Positions 1 to 6,860 of a stretch of 13,660 nucleotides of DNA are shown piece after piece. Position 1 is the first letter of the stretch; every line of letters starts with the position of its first letter. Source of the stretch: Methanosphaera sp. rholeuAM6 (GTDB taxonomy: Archaea > Methanobacteriota > Methanobacteria > Methanobacteriales > Methanobacteriaceae). The notes beneath the pieces were generated by a model. It did not search any database, was not told the DNA's origin, and was given only the letters and a program-made list of their open reading frames with translations. The DNA lies in assembly GCA_003266105.1 (NCBI GenBank), contig MVAA01000072.1, forward strand, positions 23,225-36,884, in the 5' to 3' direction. The translations under genes and the position numbers were made by a program.

Positions 1-1263
1 GAATATAAAAAGATTCTTGAAAACATAGCATCTCTTACGGGACTGCAGTTTGCCAGTTACATTTTACCACTGATTACTTTACCTTACCTGACTTACGTTT
101 TGGGTCCGGATAAATTTGGTTTGACGCAGTATGCCATTTCGTTGATCACATATTTTCAAATGTTTACCGATTACGGATTTAACTTATCTGCAACCCGTGA
201 ATTGGCTATTGTCAGAGAAGACAGTTCAAAGGTATCCGAGATTTTTAATAGTGTGATGTTTATCAAGATAATGTTGTGTGCTCTTAGTTTCCTGATACTC
301 TTGGCCATTGTATTGTTTATTCCAAAGTTTGGCGTTGATGCCGACGTTTACATTCTAACATTCGGAATTGTTGTAGGTAATGTACTGTTTCCTACATGGC
401 TATTTCAGGGAATGGAGTACATGAAATACACCAGTATTCTCAACATTATCGGAAAGCTGATTTTCACGGTACTTATATTTGTGATGATTCATCAAGCATC
501 GGATTACATCCTTGTTCCAGTCATAAACTCCTTCGGTTACCTGGTTGTTGGTGTGCTTGGAATATATGTTGCTTTGACCAGGTTTGATATTCAACTGTCA
601 GTTCCTTCATTGAAGAGCATAAAACATCATTTGAATGAGGGCTGGCATGTATTCCTATCAACAATTGCCATAAATATGTATACCACTACAAACACGTTTT
701 TATTAGGATTGTTGACCAATAATACGTTGGTTGGATATTACAGTATTGCTGAAAAATTCATTACTGCTGCAAACGGTTTATTCAGTCCGATTTCACAGGC
801 GTTATATCCTTACATTAGTAGAACTGTACATAACGAGGATAAAACCAGTAACATTATTCGTATAAGAAAATTAACAAAATTGGCTGCAATGTTGGGTGCA
901 ATATTCTCATTGGGATTATTCATATTTGCAGATCCACTCATATCAATACTGTTTGGTCCGGAATATGCCAGTTCAATAGTTATTCTAAGAATATTATCAA
1001 TTATTCCATTTATGGTTTCGTTAAGCAACATATTTGGTATACAAACCATGTTAACATTCAACTACAAGAAGGATTTCACCAAAATTGTCTTCATGGGTGG
1101 AGTTATTGACATAATACTGGGAATAATCCTTATCACTTTATTTAAGGAGATTGGAATAGCAATATCCTTTGCTGTAACTGAAACGTTCATTACAGTGGCA
1201 ATGTTAACATTTTTACAAAGAAAAAACATTAAAATTATAGGAAAATTACCAATGGCAGATTAG
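1..1263 (+). CDS. Wzx-type polysaccharide flippase, 5'-truncated by window edge
   Basis: Multi-pass membrane protein of the polysaccharide transport (PST/MATE-like, COG2244) group, expected to flip lipid-linked oligosaccharides across the cytoplasmic membrane. The frame is open from base 1, and residues before the first in-frame TTG (position 100) are plainly part of the family N-terminus: NIASLTGLQ, then LPLITLPYLTYVLGP, then the conserved FTDYGFNLSATRE. The TTG is therefore not the start; the true start lies left of the window and probably only a few residues are missing. The visible 420 residues show repeated hydrophobic segments to the C-terminus, near the usual family length of 400-480. 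It is followed 12 bases later by the mutase-like gene, so the two are probably cotranscribed. The N-terminus closely resembles bacterial O-antigen/capsule Wzx proteins, which raises the possibility of transfer from bacteria (inference). The family is sure; the substrate is unknown. Confidence 0.9.
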   Translation, partial: EYKKILENIASLTGLQFASYILPLITLPYLTYVLGPDKFGLTQYAISLITYFQMFTDYGFNLSATRELAIVREDSSKVSEIFNSVMFIKIMLCALSFLILLAIVLFIPKFGVDADVYILTFGIVVGNVLFPTWLFQGMEYMKYTSILNIIGKLIFTVLIFVMIHQASDYILVPVINSFGYLVVGVLGIYVALTRFDIQLSVPSLKSIKHHLNEGWHVFLSTIAINMYTTTNTFLLGLLTNNTLVGYYSIAEKFITAANGLFSPISQALYPYISRTVHNEDKTSNIIRIRKLTKLAAMLGAIFSLGLFIFADPLISILFGPEYASSIVILRILSIIPFMVSLSNIFGIQTMLTFNYKKDFTKIVFMGGVIDIILGIILITLFKEIGIAISFAVTETFITVAMLTFLQRKNIKIIGKLPMAD

Positions 1264-1275
1264 GAAGGTAGTACT

Positions 1276-2436
1276 ATGTGTTTTGATTATATAATTGTTG
1301 GTGCAGGTATTACTGGAATAACCGCTGCTGAAGAGCTTGCCAATGTGCTGGATAAGAAAGTGCTGTTGATTGACAAAAGAGAACATATAGGCGGCAACTG
1401 TTATGATTATCTGGATGATAACGGTAATCTGATTCATAAATACGGTCCTCACGTATTTCATACGGACAATACTCATGTATACAATTTCCTATCATTGTTT
1501 ACCAGATGGAACAATTACAGTCATAAAATTCTCTTCAAATACAATGACACGTTAGTTCCTGTTCCATTTAATTTTATTAGTGTTGACAAAGCTTTGCCTG
1601 AAGATTCTGAAGAGATTAAAATCGCCCTTATAGAAGAATATGAAATTAATGAAAAAATTCCCATCAGAAAACTTGTTCAATCAGAGAATGAACATATTAA
1701 ACAGTTGGGTAATCATATCTATGAAATATTTTCCGAACATTTTAAGAAATTATACCAGATTGGTGATGATGAGCTTTCTGAATTTGTTGACAAAATGTTT
1801 CCTTTCAGAATGTCTTATGATTGCAGATACTACAATGCAATGTATCAGGTAGAACCTCTTCATGGTTATTCATACATGTTTAAAAACATGTTATCCAATC
1901 CCAATATCACTGTTGTTTTAAACAGGGATTATAATGACCTTATTAGGATAGATTATGAGAACAAGAGGATATTCTATGAAGATGAGGAATTTAATGGACA
2001 TTTAATTTTTACTGGTATGATAGATGAATTTTTTAAATATAAATATGGGGAATTAGAATATAATTCATTAATCCTGGAAAACGAAGAAATCAATGGGAAA
2101 ACTTTTCAGGATAATTCAGTGATATACTATCCGAATCAGTATCATTTAACAAGAGTTACTGATTACAATTACTTGTCGGGTAATACTTTGGATACGACTG
2201 TTGTTCAGTTTGAATATCCAGTTAAATATGACAGAAATGATAAGGAACAAAACATCCCCTATTATCCCATTGACTTGAAAAGAAACAGGCAATTATATGA
2301 GAAATATAAAAAGTTATCTGATGAATTCATGAATGTAACGTTTGTTGGCCGCCTTGCCCAATATGAATTACTTCAAATGGACGAATGTGTTGAAATAGTT
2401 CTTGATTTGATAAATACTAAATTTAGTGAAATATAA
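1276..2436 (+). CDS. glf: UDP-galactopyranose mutase-like flavoenzyme (Glf family, divergent)
   Basis: Flavoprotein of the UDP-galactopyranose mutase family, which interconverts UDP-Galp and UDP-Galf in the cytoplasm. The N-terminal FAD-binding motif GAGITG (residues 9-14) is followed by GGNCYDY (39-45) and HKYGPHVFHT (54-63), all hallmarks. Near the C-terminus PYYPI (328-332) and FVGRLAQY (356-363) match the conserved end. The substrate-phosphate arginines appear kept (R178 in FPFRMSYD, R293 in LTRVTDY). At 386 residues the length is normal. Unusually, the conserved KQWG segment reads KLYQ (158-161), so the substrate-stacking Trp becomes Tyr160, and the Tyr and Asp of the terminal YYDM motif appear as Leu365 and Gln367. 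The reaction could therefore be on a different sugar nucleotide. An AGGT ribosome site 6 bases before the ATG supports the start. The family call is firm; the symbol denotes family only, substrate uncertain. Confidence 0.88.
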   Translation: MCFDYIIVGAGITGITAAEELANVLDKKVLLIDKREHIGGNCYDYLDDNGNLIHKYGPHVFHTDNTHVYNFLSLFTRWNNYSHKILFKYNDTLVPVPFNFISVDKALPEDSEEIKIALIEEYEINEKIPIRKLVQSENEHIKQLGNHIYEIFSEHFKKLYQIGDDELSEFVDKMFPFRMSYDCRYYNAMYQVEPLHGYSYMFKNMLSNPNITVVLNRDYNDLIRIDYENKRIFYEDEEFNGHLIFTGMIDEFFKYKYGELEYNSLILENEEINGKTFQDNSVIYYPNQYHLTRVTDYNYLSGNTLDTTVVQFEYPVKYDRNDKEQNIPYYPIDLKRNRQLYEKYKKLSDEFMNVTFVGRLAQYELLQMDECVEIVLDLINTKFSEI

Positions 2437-2469
2437 AGAATAATAATAGAAATACGATGTAGTGAAATT

Positions 2470-3909
2470 ATGAGTACTGTTAGAACCCTTGTTAAGAATA
2501 CCAGCGTGCTGTTTTTATCACAGCTTATCAGCTATGTTCTTGCATTTTTTTACACGTTATATTCTGCCAGATATCTTGGAACTACCAATTTTGGGATTAT
2601 CTCTTTTGCCACGGCAATATCAGGATTGTTTGCGATAGGTACTGATTTAGGCTTGTCCACATTAACAATTAGGGAAGTTGCAAGAGATAAAAGTAGAACA
2701 TACAAGTATCTGGGTAATCATGGCAGTATCAAGCTCATACTGTCCATTGTTACCATGGCAGCCCTGGTAGTATTCGTAAACATCGGAACGTTTGATGATA
2801 TCACCAAGTATGTTGTGTATTTAATAGGTTCTTCCGTGATAATTAACGCTTTTGGTGGCATATTCTCTTCACTCTTTAGAGCATATGAACAGATGGAATA
2901 CCAATCCATTGCAGAGATTCTTAATGCCACTTTACTGTTTGTTGGTATACTTGTCTGCGTATTTACAAAGCAGTCAGTAATTATGGTATCATTAGTGTAT
3001 GTTATAGCTTCAGTTGCTGTTTTGTTATACAATTTTGCCATGTGCACGAGAAATTACGGTCTTATTCATTTCCAGTTTGACCTTAAGTTTTGGAAGTATC
3101 TGATTAGTAATGCATATCCTCTTGCCATTACCAGCATTTTTGCCTTAATATCGTTTAAGATGAACACCATTCTTTTGAACATGCTTACAAGCAGTGCTGT
3201 TGTAGGAGAGTATACTGCAGCGTTTAACCTTATGCAGGCATTGATATTCATTCCTACAGTATTTTCTACAGCTGTCTTACCGATATTTGCCAAGTTTTAT
3301 GTTGACAGTAAGGATATGCTGTCATATTCCTATAAAAAATCTTTGAAATATCTTACGATTATCAGTATGCCAATATCAATGGGTACTTTAGTGTTATCTG
3401 AGAAAATTATCATGTTCATTTATGGATCAGCATACGTTAACACCATCCCTATACTTGAATTAATTATCTGGGCTTTACCTGCAATATTCCTTAGTTATAT
3501 CCTGGGTACCAGTATTGCATCAATCAATAAACAGCATGAAACCATTAAGGCAACATTTTTATGTCTGGTGTTCAGTACTGTTGGAAACTATATACTGATT
3601 AATTTGTTCAGTGGTATAGGAGCTGCTTTGATAACTGTACTTAATGAAGTGAGCATGGTGATATTTTACATGTATATCATGCACAAATACGGGTATAAAG
3701 TGCCTTTAAGGGAGATATTGGTTAAACCGTTTATTGCCAGCGTTGTTATGGGTGTTGTACTATATTTCTTAAACTTGGAACTATTTGTAAGCGTATTGCT
3801 GGGTATGATTGTATACTTTACTGTAATATTCCTTATAAAAACATTTGATGAAGACGACATTAACATTTTAAAACAGTTGCTGCCTGAAAAAATCAATAAC
3901 AGATTGTGA
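2470..3909 (+). CDS. Second Wzx-type polysaccharide flippase
   Basis: Complete 479-residue multi-pass membrane protein of the PST/COG2244 flippase group. The N-terminus shows the usual pattern: VKNTSVLFLSQLIS, a first membrane helix, SARYLGTTNFGIISFA (GxxxFG motif), then TDLGLSTLTIREVARD, equivalent to the TDYGFNLSATRE of the first flippase. Many hydrophobic segments follow up to a long C-terminal membrane stretch and a short charged tail. It is clearly different in sequence from the flippase at 1-1263, so it is not a recent duplication. The ATG is preceded by AGTGA with 4 bases spacing, fitting the GTGAT-type ribosome site of this locus. It lies 33 bases after the mutase-like gene and 4 bases before the next glycosyltransferase, so it is likely part of the same transcript. 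The role is translocation of a lipid-linked glycan; which glycan is unknown. Confidence 0.9.
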   Translation: MSTVRTLVKNTSVLFLSQLISYVLAFFYTLYSARYLGTTNFGIISFATAISGLFAIGTDLGLSTLTIREVARDKSRTYKYLGNHGSIKLILSIVTMAALVVFVNIGTFDDITKYVVYLIGSSVIINAFGGIFSSLFRAYEQMEYQSIAEILNATLLFVGILVCVFTKQSVIMVSLVYVIASVAVLLYNFAMCTRNYGLIHFQFDLKFWKYLISNAYPLAITSIFALISFKMNTILLNMLTSSAVVGEYTAAFNLMQALIFIPTVFSTAVLPIFAKFYVDSKDMLSYSYKKSLKYLTIISMPISMGTLVLSEKIIMFIYGSAYVNTIPILELIIWALPAIFLSYILGTSIASINKQHETIKATFLCLVFSTVGNYILINLFSGIGAALITVLNEVSMVIFYMYIMHKYGYKVPLREILVKPFIASVVMGVVLYFLNLELFVSVLLGMIVYFTVIFLIKTFDEDDINILKQLLPEKINNRL

Positions 3910-3913
3910 TAAT

Positions 3914-4618
3914 ATGATGAGCATTATTTGTGTCTACAATAATAAGGATATTCTTGATGAATATCTGATAAAAAGTTTAAATGAACAGACAGAAGATTTT
4001 GAATTAATTCTTGTGGATAACAGAAATAACCGGTTTAACAGTGCTTCTTCTGCATTAAATTATGGTGCTGAAGAAGCTCATGGAGATTATTTTGTCTTTG
4101 CTCATCAGGATATTAATTTTTCCGATAAAAACTGGGTTAAGGATACTTTTAATCAATTAAAACTATTGGATAATGTTGGCATTGTAGGTGTTGCCGGTAA
4201 AACTGTTGACAGTATTGTTAGAAGTAATATTAAGCAGGGCTTGGATCCTGTTGACGTTTCTCCTTTTAAGATTGATGAAGCTGTATGTGCCAGCACTCTT
4301 GATGAATGTTTATTTATTATTCCAAGAGAAGTTTTTAATAAATATCCTTTGGATGAGGATACCTGTGATGATTGGCATTTATATGCGGTAGATTACGTTT
4401 ACAATATTAAAAATAATGGTTTTGAAGCTTATATTATTCCAACAAACCTTGAACACAGATCCAAAGGTGCTTCCATGAATGAAAACTATTATTCAACATT
4501 ACCTAAGTTACAAAAAAAGTATTTGAAAAGGGGATTAATTAGAACTTGTATGGGTGATTGGTTTACTTTTATCCCAATTCCTATACAAAGACTTGTTAAA
4601 AGGTTTAAGAATTATTGA
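3914..4618 (+). CDS. GT2-like glycosyltransferase (GT-A fold, HQD motif)
   Basis: A 234-residue soluble protein with the start of a GT-A glycosyltransferase: MMSIICVYNN, then LILVDNRNN around residue 35, then YFVFAHQDINF with H64-Q65-D66 in place of the usual DXD metal site. This HQD form is familiar from the glycosyltransferase-like family Glyco_tranf_2_5 (Pfam, from memory). A later DYVYNIKNNGFEAYIIP and EHRSKG stretch resembles the acceptor-side histidine region of those proteins. There is no membrane segment, so it should act at the inner membrane face on a nucleotide sugar. TGTGAT ending at the preceding stop codon serves as ribosome site; ATG 3914 and ATG 3917 are both possible starts. 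The gene runs 4 bases after the flippase, and its 3' end overlaps the oppositely oriented regulator by 14 bases. Fold is fairly sure; donor and acceptor unknown. Confidence 0.8.
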   Translation: MMSIICVYNNKDILDEYLIKSLNEQTEDFELILVDNRNNRFNSASSALNYGAEEAHGDYFVFAHQDINFSDKNWVKDTFNQLKLLDNVGIVGVAGKTVDSIVRSNIKQGLDPVDVSPFKIDEAVCASTLDECLFIIPREVFNKYPLDEDTCDDWHLYAVDYVYNIKNNGFEAYIIPTNLEHRSKGASMNENYYSTLPKLQKKYLKRGLIRTCMGDWFTFIPIPIQRLVKRFKNY

Positions 4619-5360
4619 CATTTAAGGGTTCTATTAGGAAAGTACAGCAGTCATCATATTTTGATGTACATTCCACTTCTTCAACGGATACTTCTTTTTC
4701 ATAATATCCTTCAAAAATTCCCTTTAATATTCCTTTGGTGGTATTACATATTGGCATATTGAATTGTAAATCCTTGCATTCATGACAATCATTAATTTTC
4801 AGAATTAACGGTTTTTCACTGCTTACCTTAATATAACCCAACTGTAATTTTTCGAATTTTTCTATAACTGAATCAAGAAATTGATTGAAATTGACATATT
4901 CGAAACTATCAAAGAGTTTTTTTCCAATATTGCTTCCTGTTTCAACTTCTAATGGCTCCAATTGAAGTCCGTGAACCAACAATAATGATCTGTATTGTTT
5001 AAATACTTCATCCAGTAACTGTTCTTTACTATCTAATTCAGATTCAATTTCAGGAGATTTGAAAATTATTTTATTGGGATAAATTTCCCCAATATAGTCA
5101 GCTAAAATATAAAAAAGCTTACTTCGTCTATCCATTGGATGAGATTTGAAACTAATTATGCCGTCATCAATGAGATTCTTTAAATGAACTGATATCGTTG
5201 ACTTTGATTTTCTTGTTTCCTTTACAATATCTGCTTCGCTGGTATGACCTTCCAACATGTTCAATATTTGTATTTTGATTGGACTATCCACAACCTTAAT
5301 ACCCTTATTAGTTGAAAAAATCTTAACTCTAGTATTATTGAAATTGTTTATAGGCATCAT
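4605..5360 (-). CDS. ArsR-type winged-helix regulator with C-terminal V4R domain
   Basis: A 251-residue predicted transcription factor. Residues about 10-86 form a winged helix of ArsR type (VDSPIKIQILNML, then SEADIVKETRKSKSTISVHL as recognition region, then DRRSKLFYIL as wing). Residues about 150-247 look like a V4R (4-vinyl reductase) domain, a small-molecule or metal sensing module, with DCHEC (C192, C195), C205, then GILKGIFEGYY, VEEVEC (C231) and DDCC (C238, C239). This ArsR plus V4R layout is known mainly from methanogens, where ligands are mostly unproven. It is the only minus-strand gene, converging on the GT2 gene and diverging from licD, so control of one or both is the natural guess (inference). 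Two ATG codons are adjacent (5360, 5357); a TATA box about 25 bases upstream suggests a nearly leaderless mRNA. Confidence 0.85.
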   Translation of the reverse strand: MMPINNFNNTRVKIFSTNKGIKVVDSPIKIQILNMLEGHTSEADIVKETRKSKSTISVHLKNLIDDGIISFKSHPMDRRSKLFYILADYIGEIYPNKIIFKSPEIESELDSKEQLLDEVFKQYRSLLLVHGLQLEPLEVETGSNIGKKLFDSFEYVNFNQFLDSVIEKFEKLQLGYIKVSSEKPLILKINDCHECKDLQFNMPICNTTKGILKGIFEGYYEKEVSVEEVECTSKYDDCCTFLIEPLNVNNS

Positions 5361-5383
5361 AATATTTTCTATGTTTTAATTGA

Positions 5384-5391
5384 AATATAAA
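5384..5391 (-). promoter_or_regulatory. TATA box for the ArsR/V4R regulator
   Basis: On the minus strand the sequence reads TTTATATT, a good archaeal TATA element. Transcription starting about 25 bases downstream would begin around 5362, only a couple of bases before the ATG at 5360. No Shine-Dalgarno sequence precedes that ATG, which agrees with a leaderless or nearly leaderless message. The rest of the spacer is very AT-rich, without an obvious strong palindrome. Confidence 0.55.
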
Positions 5392-5524
5392 TGTTTTTCT
5401 AAAAAATAAAAATAATGCTTTAAATAATACTAAAAAAATGGAATTACATTAAATGATATTTTAAAACAAGGATAATAATAAATAATTAATTAAAATTAAA
5501 ATTCATTTAATTGAGAAATAATCC

Positions 5525-5537
5525 ATATATATTTAAA
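5525..5537 (+). promoter_or_regulatory. TATA box for the licD-family gene
   Basis: The stretch ATATATATTTAAA is the best TATA-like element before the licD-family gene. A start about 25 bases downstream (near 5556) would give a leader of about 23 bases that includes the GAGG ribosome site at 5569-5572, itself 6 bases before the ATG at 5579. A weaker element (AATATACT, from 5540) lies too close to the ribosome site. Together with the minus-strand box at 5384-5391 this makes 5361-5578 a divergent promoter region. Confidence 0.5.
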
Positions 5538-5578
5538 GAAATATACTTAAATAGTGAAGAAACATCACGAGGATTATC

Positions 5579-6595
5579 ATGGTCTTTATATTATCAACAT
5601 TATACCGAATGTTACCTGAAAGTGTTAAAAATCATCCTAAAGTTATAGAATATGTTCAAAGATTTAATAACAACAATAAATTAAGGGAATTGGAATCCCA
5701 TTATCAGATGTTAGATCTCATATTCAGTAGTTGTGACATTAAAGCAACCGGTGTAATGCGACAAATACAGTTACTGTCTTTGGAATTGCTGAGATTACTT
5801 GATAATGTCTGCAGAAAGCATGATATTGATTACTGGTTAGATTATGGTTCATTACTTGGAGCAGTACGTCATGGAGGATTTGTTCCATGGGATGATGATA
5901 TGGATATTTCCATGTTAAGAGAAGATTATGATAAATTTGTAGAAGTGTTCCCTAAAGAAATTGAAAAGATAGATGAACTGAAGGATTCCCTGATAATATC
6001 CAAACTAACAAGACCTCATGATAATTATCCGGAAAACTGTAATGTGTTGGATATTGCGAATGAAGGAACATTCCTGTTGTTTTTCCAATGTGCATTCAAT
6101 AAGCCGTACGTTCATTTTGATGTATTTCCTAAGGAATATATTGAAGACAGTGGATTGACCGACAAAAGAAACGAAACCCAGACACGTTTACAGGTTGAGT
6201 TTAGAGAAAAAATTGACAACGGAACATGGACGTTTGAAGAAGGATTGAAGGTGCAAAGAGAGAAAATGCATTTTACAAATGAAAGAACAAATCAGATATC
6301 GGATGCAGTTGATGGATTACATAACAATATCCATAACAGAATTTATAAAACAGAGTATGTTTTCCCTTTAAGAAAGATAACCTTTGAAAGATATGAATTT
6401 AACTGTCCTAATGATGTTGAAGAGTATCTGCCATTGATTTATGGTCCGGAATACATGCATATTCCTCACATTGCATTGGACCATAACACCGTGAGTTTTG
6501 TAAAAAATCAGTATGGAAATGTTAAGAAGGATGTTGACACAGGTTTTGATGAAGCAATATCCTTACTCAGACAAGTAAATGATAATTTTAAATGA
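5579..6595 (+). CDS. LicD-family phosphotransferase (nucleotidyltransferase fold)
   Basis: A 338-residue protein of the LicD/fukutin-related family, which in bacteria transfers phosphocholine or other phospho-substituents from a nucleotide carrier to glycans. The diagnostic block is present: DYWLDYGSLLGAVRH (residues 84-98) followed by GGFVPWDDDMDI (99-110), with D105-D109 supplying the metal-binding acidic residues. HFDVFP (179-184) and the later YVFPLRKITFERYEF plus YGPEYMHIP segment match the remaining family motifs. There is no membrane segment or signal peptide, so it is predicted cytoplasmic. About 80 N-terminal residues before the core look like an extra helical region. GAGG 6 bases upstream supports the ATG. 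It stands alone between two spacers and diverges from the regulator. No choline uptake or activation gene is visible, so the transferred group is unknown. The family call is strong. Confidence 0.9.
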   Translation: MVFILSTLYRMLPESVKNHPKVIEYVQRFNNNNKLRELESHYQMLDLIFSSCDIKATGVMRQIQLLSLELLRLLDNVCRKHDIDYWLDYGSLLGAVRHGGFVPWDDDMDISMLREDYDKFVEVFPKEIEKIDELKDSLIISKLTRPHDNYPENCNVLDIANEGTFLLFFQCAFNKPYVHFDVFPKEYIEDSGLTDKRNETQTRLQVEFREKIDNGTWTFEEGLKVQREKMHFTNERTNQISDAVDGLHNNIHNRIYKTEYVFPLRKITFERYEFNCPNDVEEYLPLIYGPEYMHIPHIALDHNTVSFVKNQYGNVKKDVDTGFDEAISLLRQVNDNFK

Positions 6596-6651
6596 TTGAA
6601 ATGTGAAATAAGACTATTGTTCGGTCAATCCCTAAAATTATTTAACACTTA

Positions 6652-6685
6652 TTTTTTAACTTTAATATGAAATTAACCTTTTTTT
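6652..6685 (+). terminator. Oligo-T terminator candidate after licD-family gene
   Basis: Two T-runs, TTTTTT at 6652-6657 and TTTTTTT at 6679-6685, lie 57-90 bases after the licD-family stop codon. Archaeal RNA polymerase terminates at such non-template T-tracts without needing a hairpin. The remainder of the 6596-6833 spacer is AT-rich and shows no ORF or tRNA-like structure; a weak inverted pair (AAACTTTTT at 6705, AAAAAGTTT at 6744) is probably chance. Confidence 0.45.
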
Positions 6686-6816
6686 ACAAATTAATTGTTA
6701 ATAAAAACTTTTTTAAGCATGAAAAATGATAAAATACTAGTTGAAAAAGTTTAATTTAAACATAAAGATTTAAAATTTAAATAAAAGAAGTTAAATATAT
6801 AGATATTAGTAATAGA

Positions 6817-6824
6817 TTTATATA
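6817..6824 (+). promoter_or_regulatory. Consensus TATA box for the epimerase-GT4 operon
   Basis: TTTATATA is a perfect match to the methanogen TATA consensus. The expected transcription start, about 25 bases downstream, falls near 6845, just before the GGAG ribosome site at 6849. This places the upstream in-frame TTG codon (6834) outside the transcript and favours the GTG start at 6861. A second, weaker TATA-like stretch lies near 6791-6802. Confidence 0.65.
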
Positions 6825-6848
6825 CTAAATATTTTGAAGGAAAATAAA

Positions 6849-6852
6849 GGAG
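6849..6852 (+). promoter_or_regulatory. Ribosome binding site deciding a GTG start
   Basis: GGAG followed by AT, with 8 bases to the GTG at 6861. This matches the spacing used elsewhere in the window (7 bases at 12288-12291 before ATG 12301). No such site precedes the in-frame TTG at 6834. Confidence 0.7.
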
Positions 6853-6860
6853 ATTTTAAT

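Noticed and set aside
100..102. In-frame TTG as the start of the first flippase
   Set aside because: The frame is open to base 1 and the upstream codons encode conserved family residues, so this is an internal leucine codon.
810..1061. Minus-strand open frame inside the first flippase, and similar ones at 3066-3293, 3666-3896 and 9878-10180
   Set aside because: They mirror the codon pattern of the real genes on the plus strand and have no start signals.
2718..3047. 109-codon open frame on the minus strand inside the second flippase
   Set aside because: It is fully contained in a strongly conserved coding region on the other strand, has no ribosome site or promoter and shows no recognisable motif.
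5448..5511. Inverted pair ATTAAATGA / TCATTTAAT in the regulator-licD spacer as an operator
   Set aside because: Only 9 bp with 46 bases between the arms in very AT-rich DNA; expected by chance. It would need conservation in relatives to count.
6705..6752. Inverted pair AAACTTTTT / AAAAAGTTT as a hairpin terminator or small RNA
   Set aside because: A/T-only stem apart from one pair, 30-base loop, low-complexity surroundings; no convincing structure.
6596..6833. Possible small gene or tRNA in the licD-epimerase spacer
   Set aside because: No open frame with a ribosome site and no cloverleaf-compatible GC-containing stems were seen; only T-runs and TATA-like elements.
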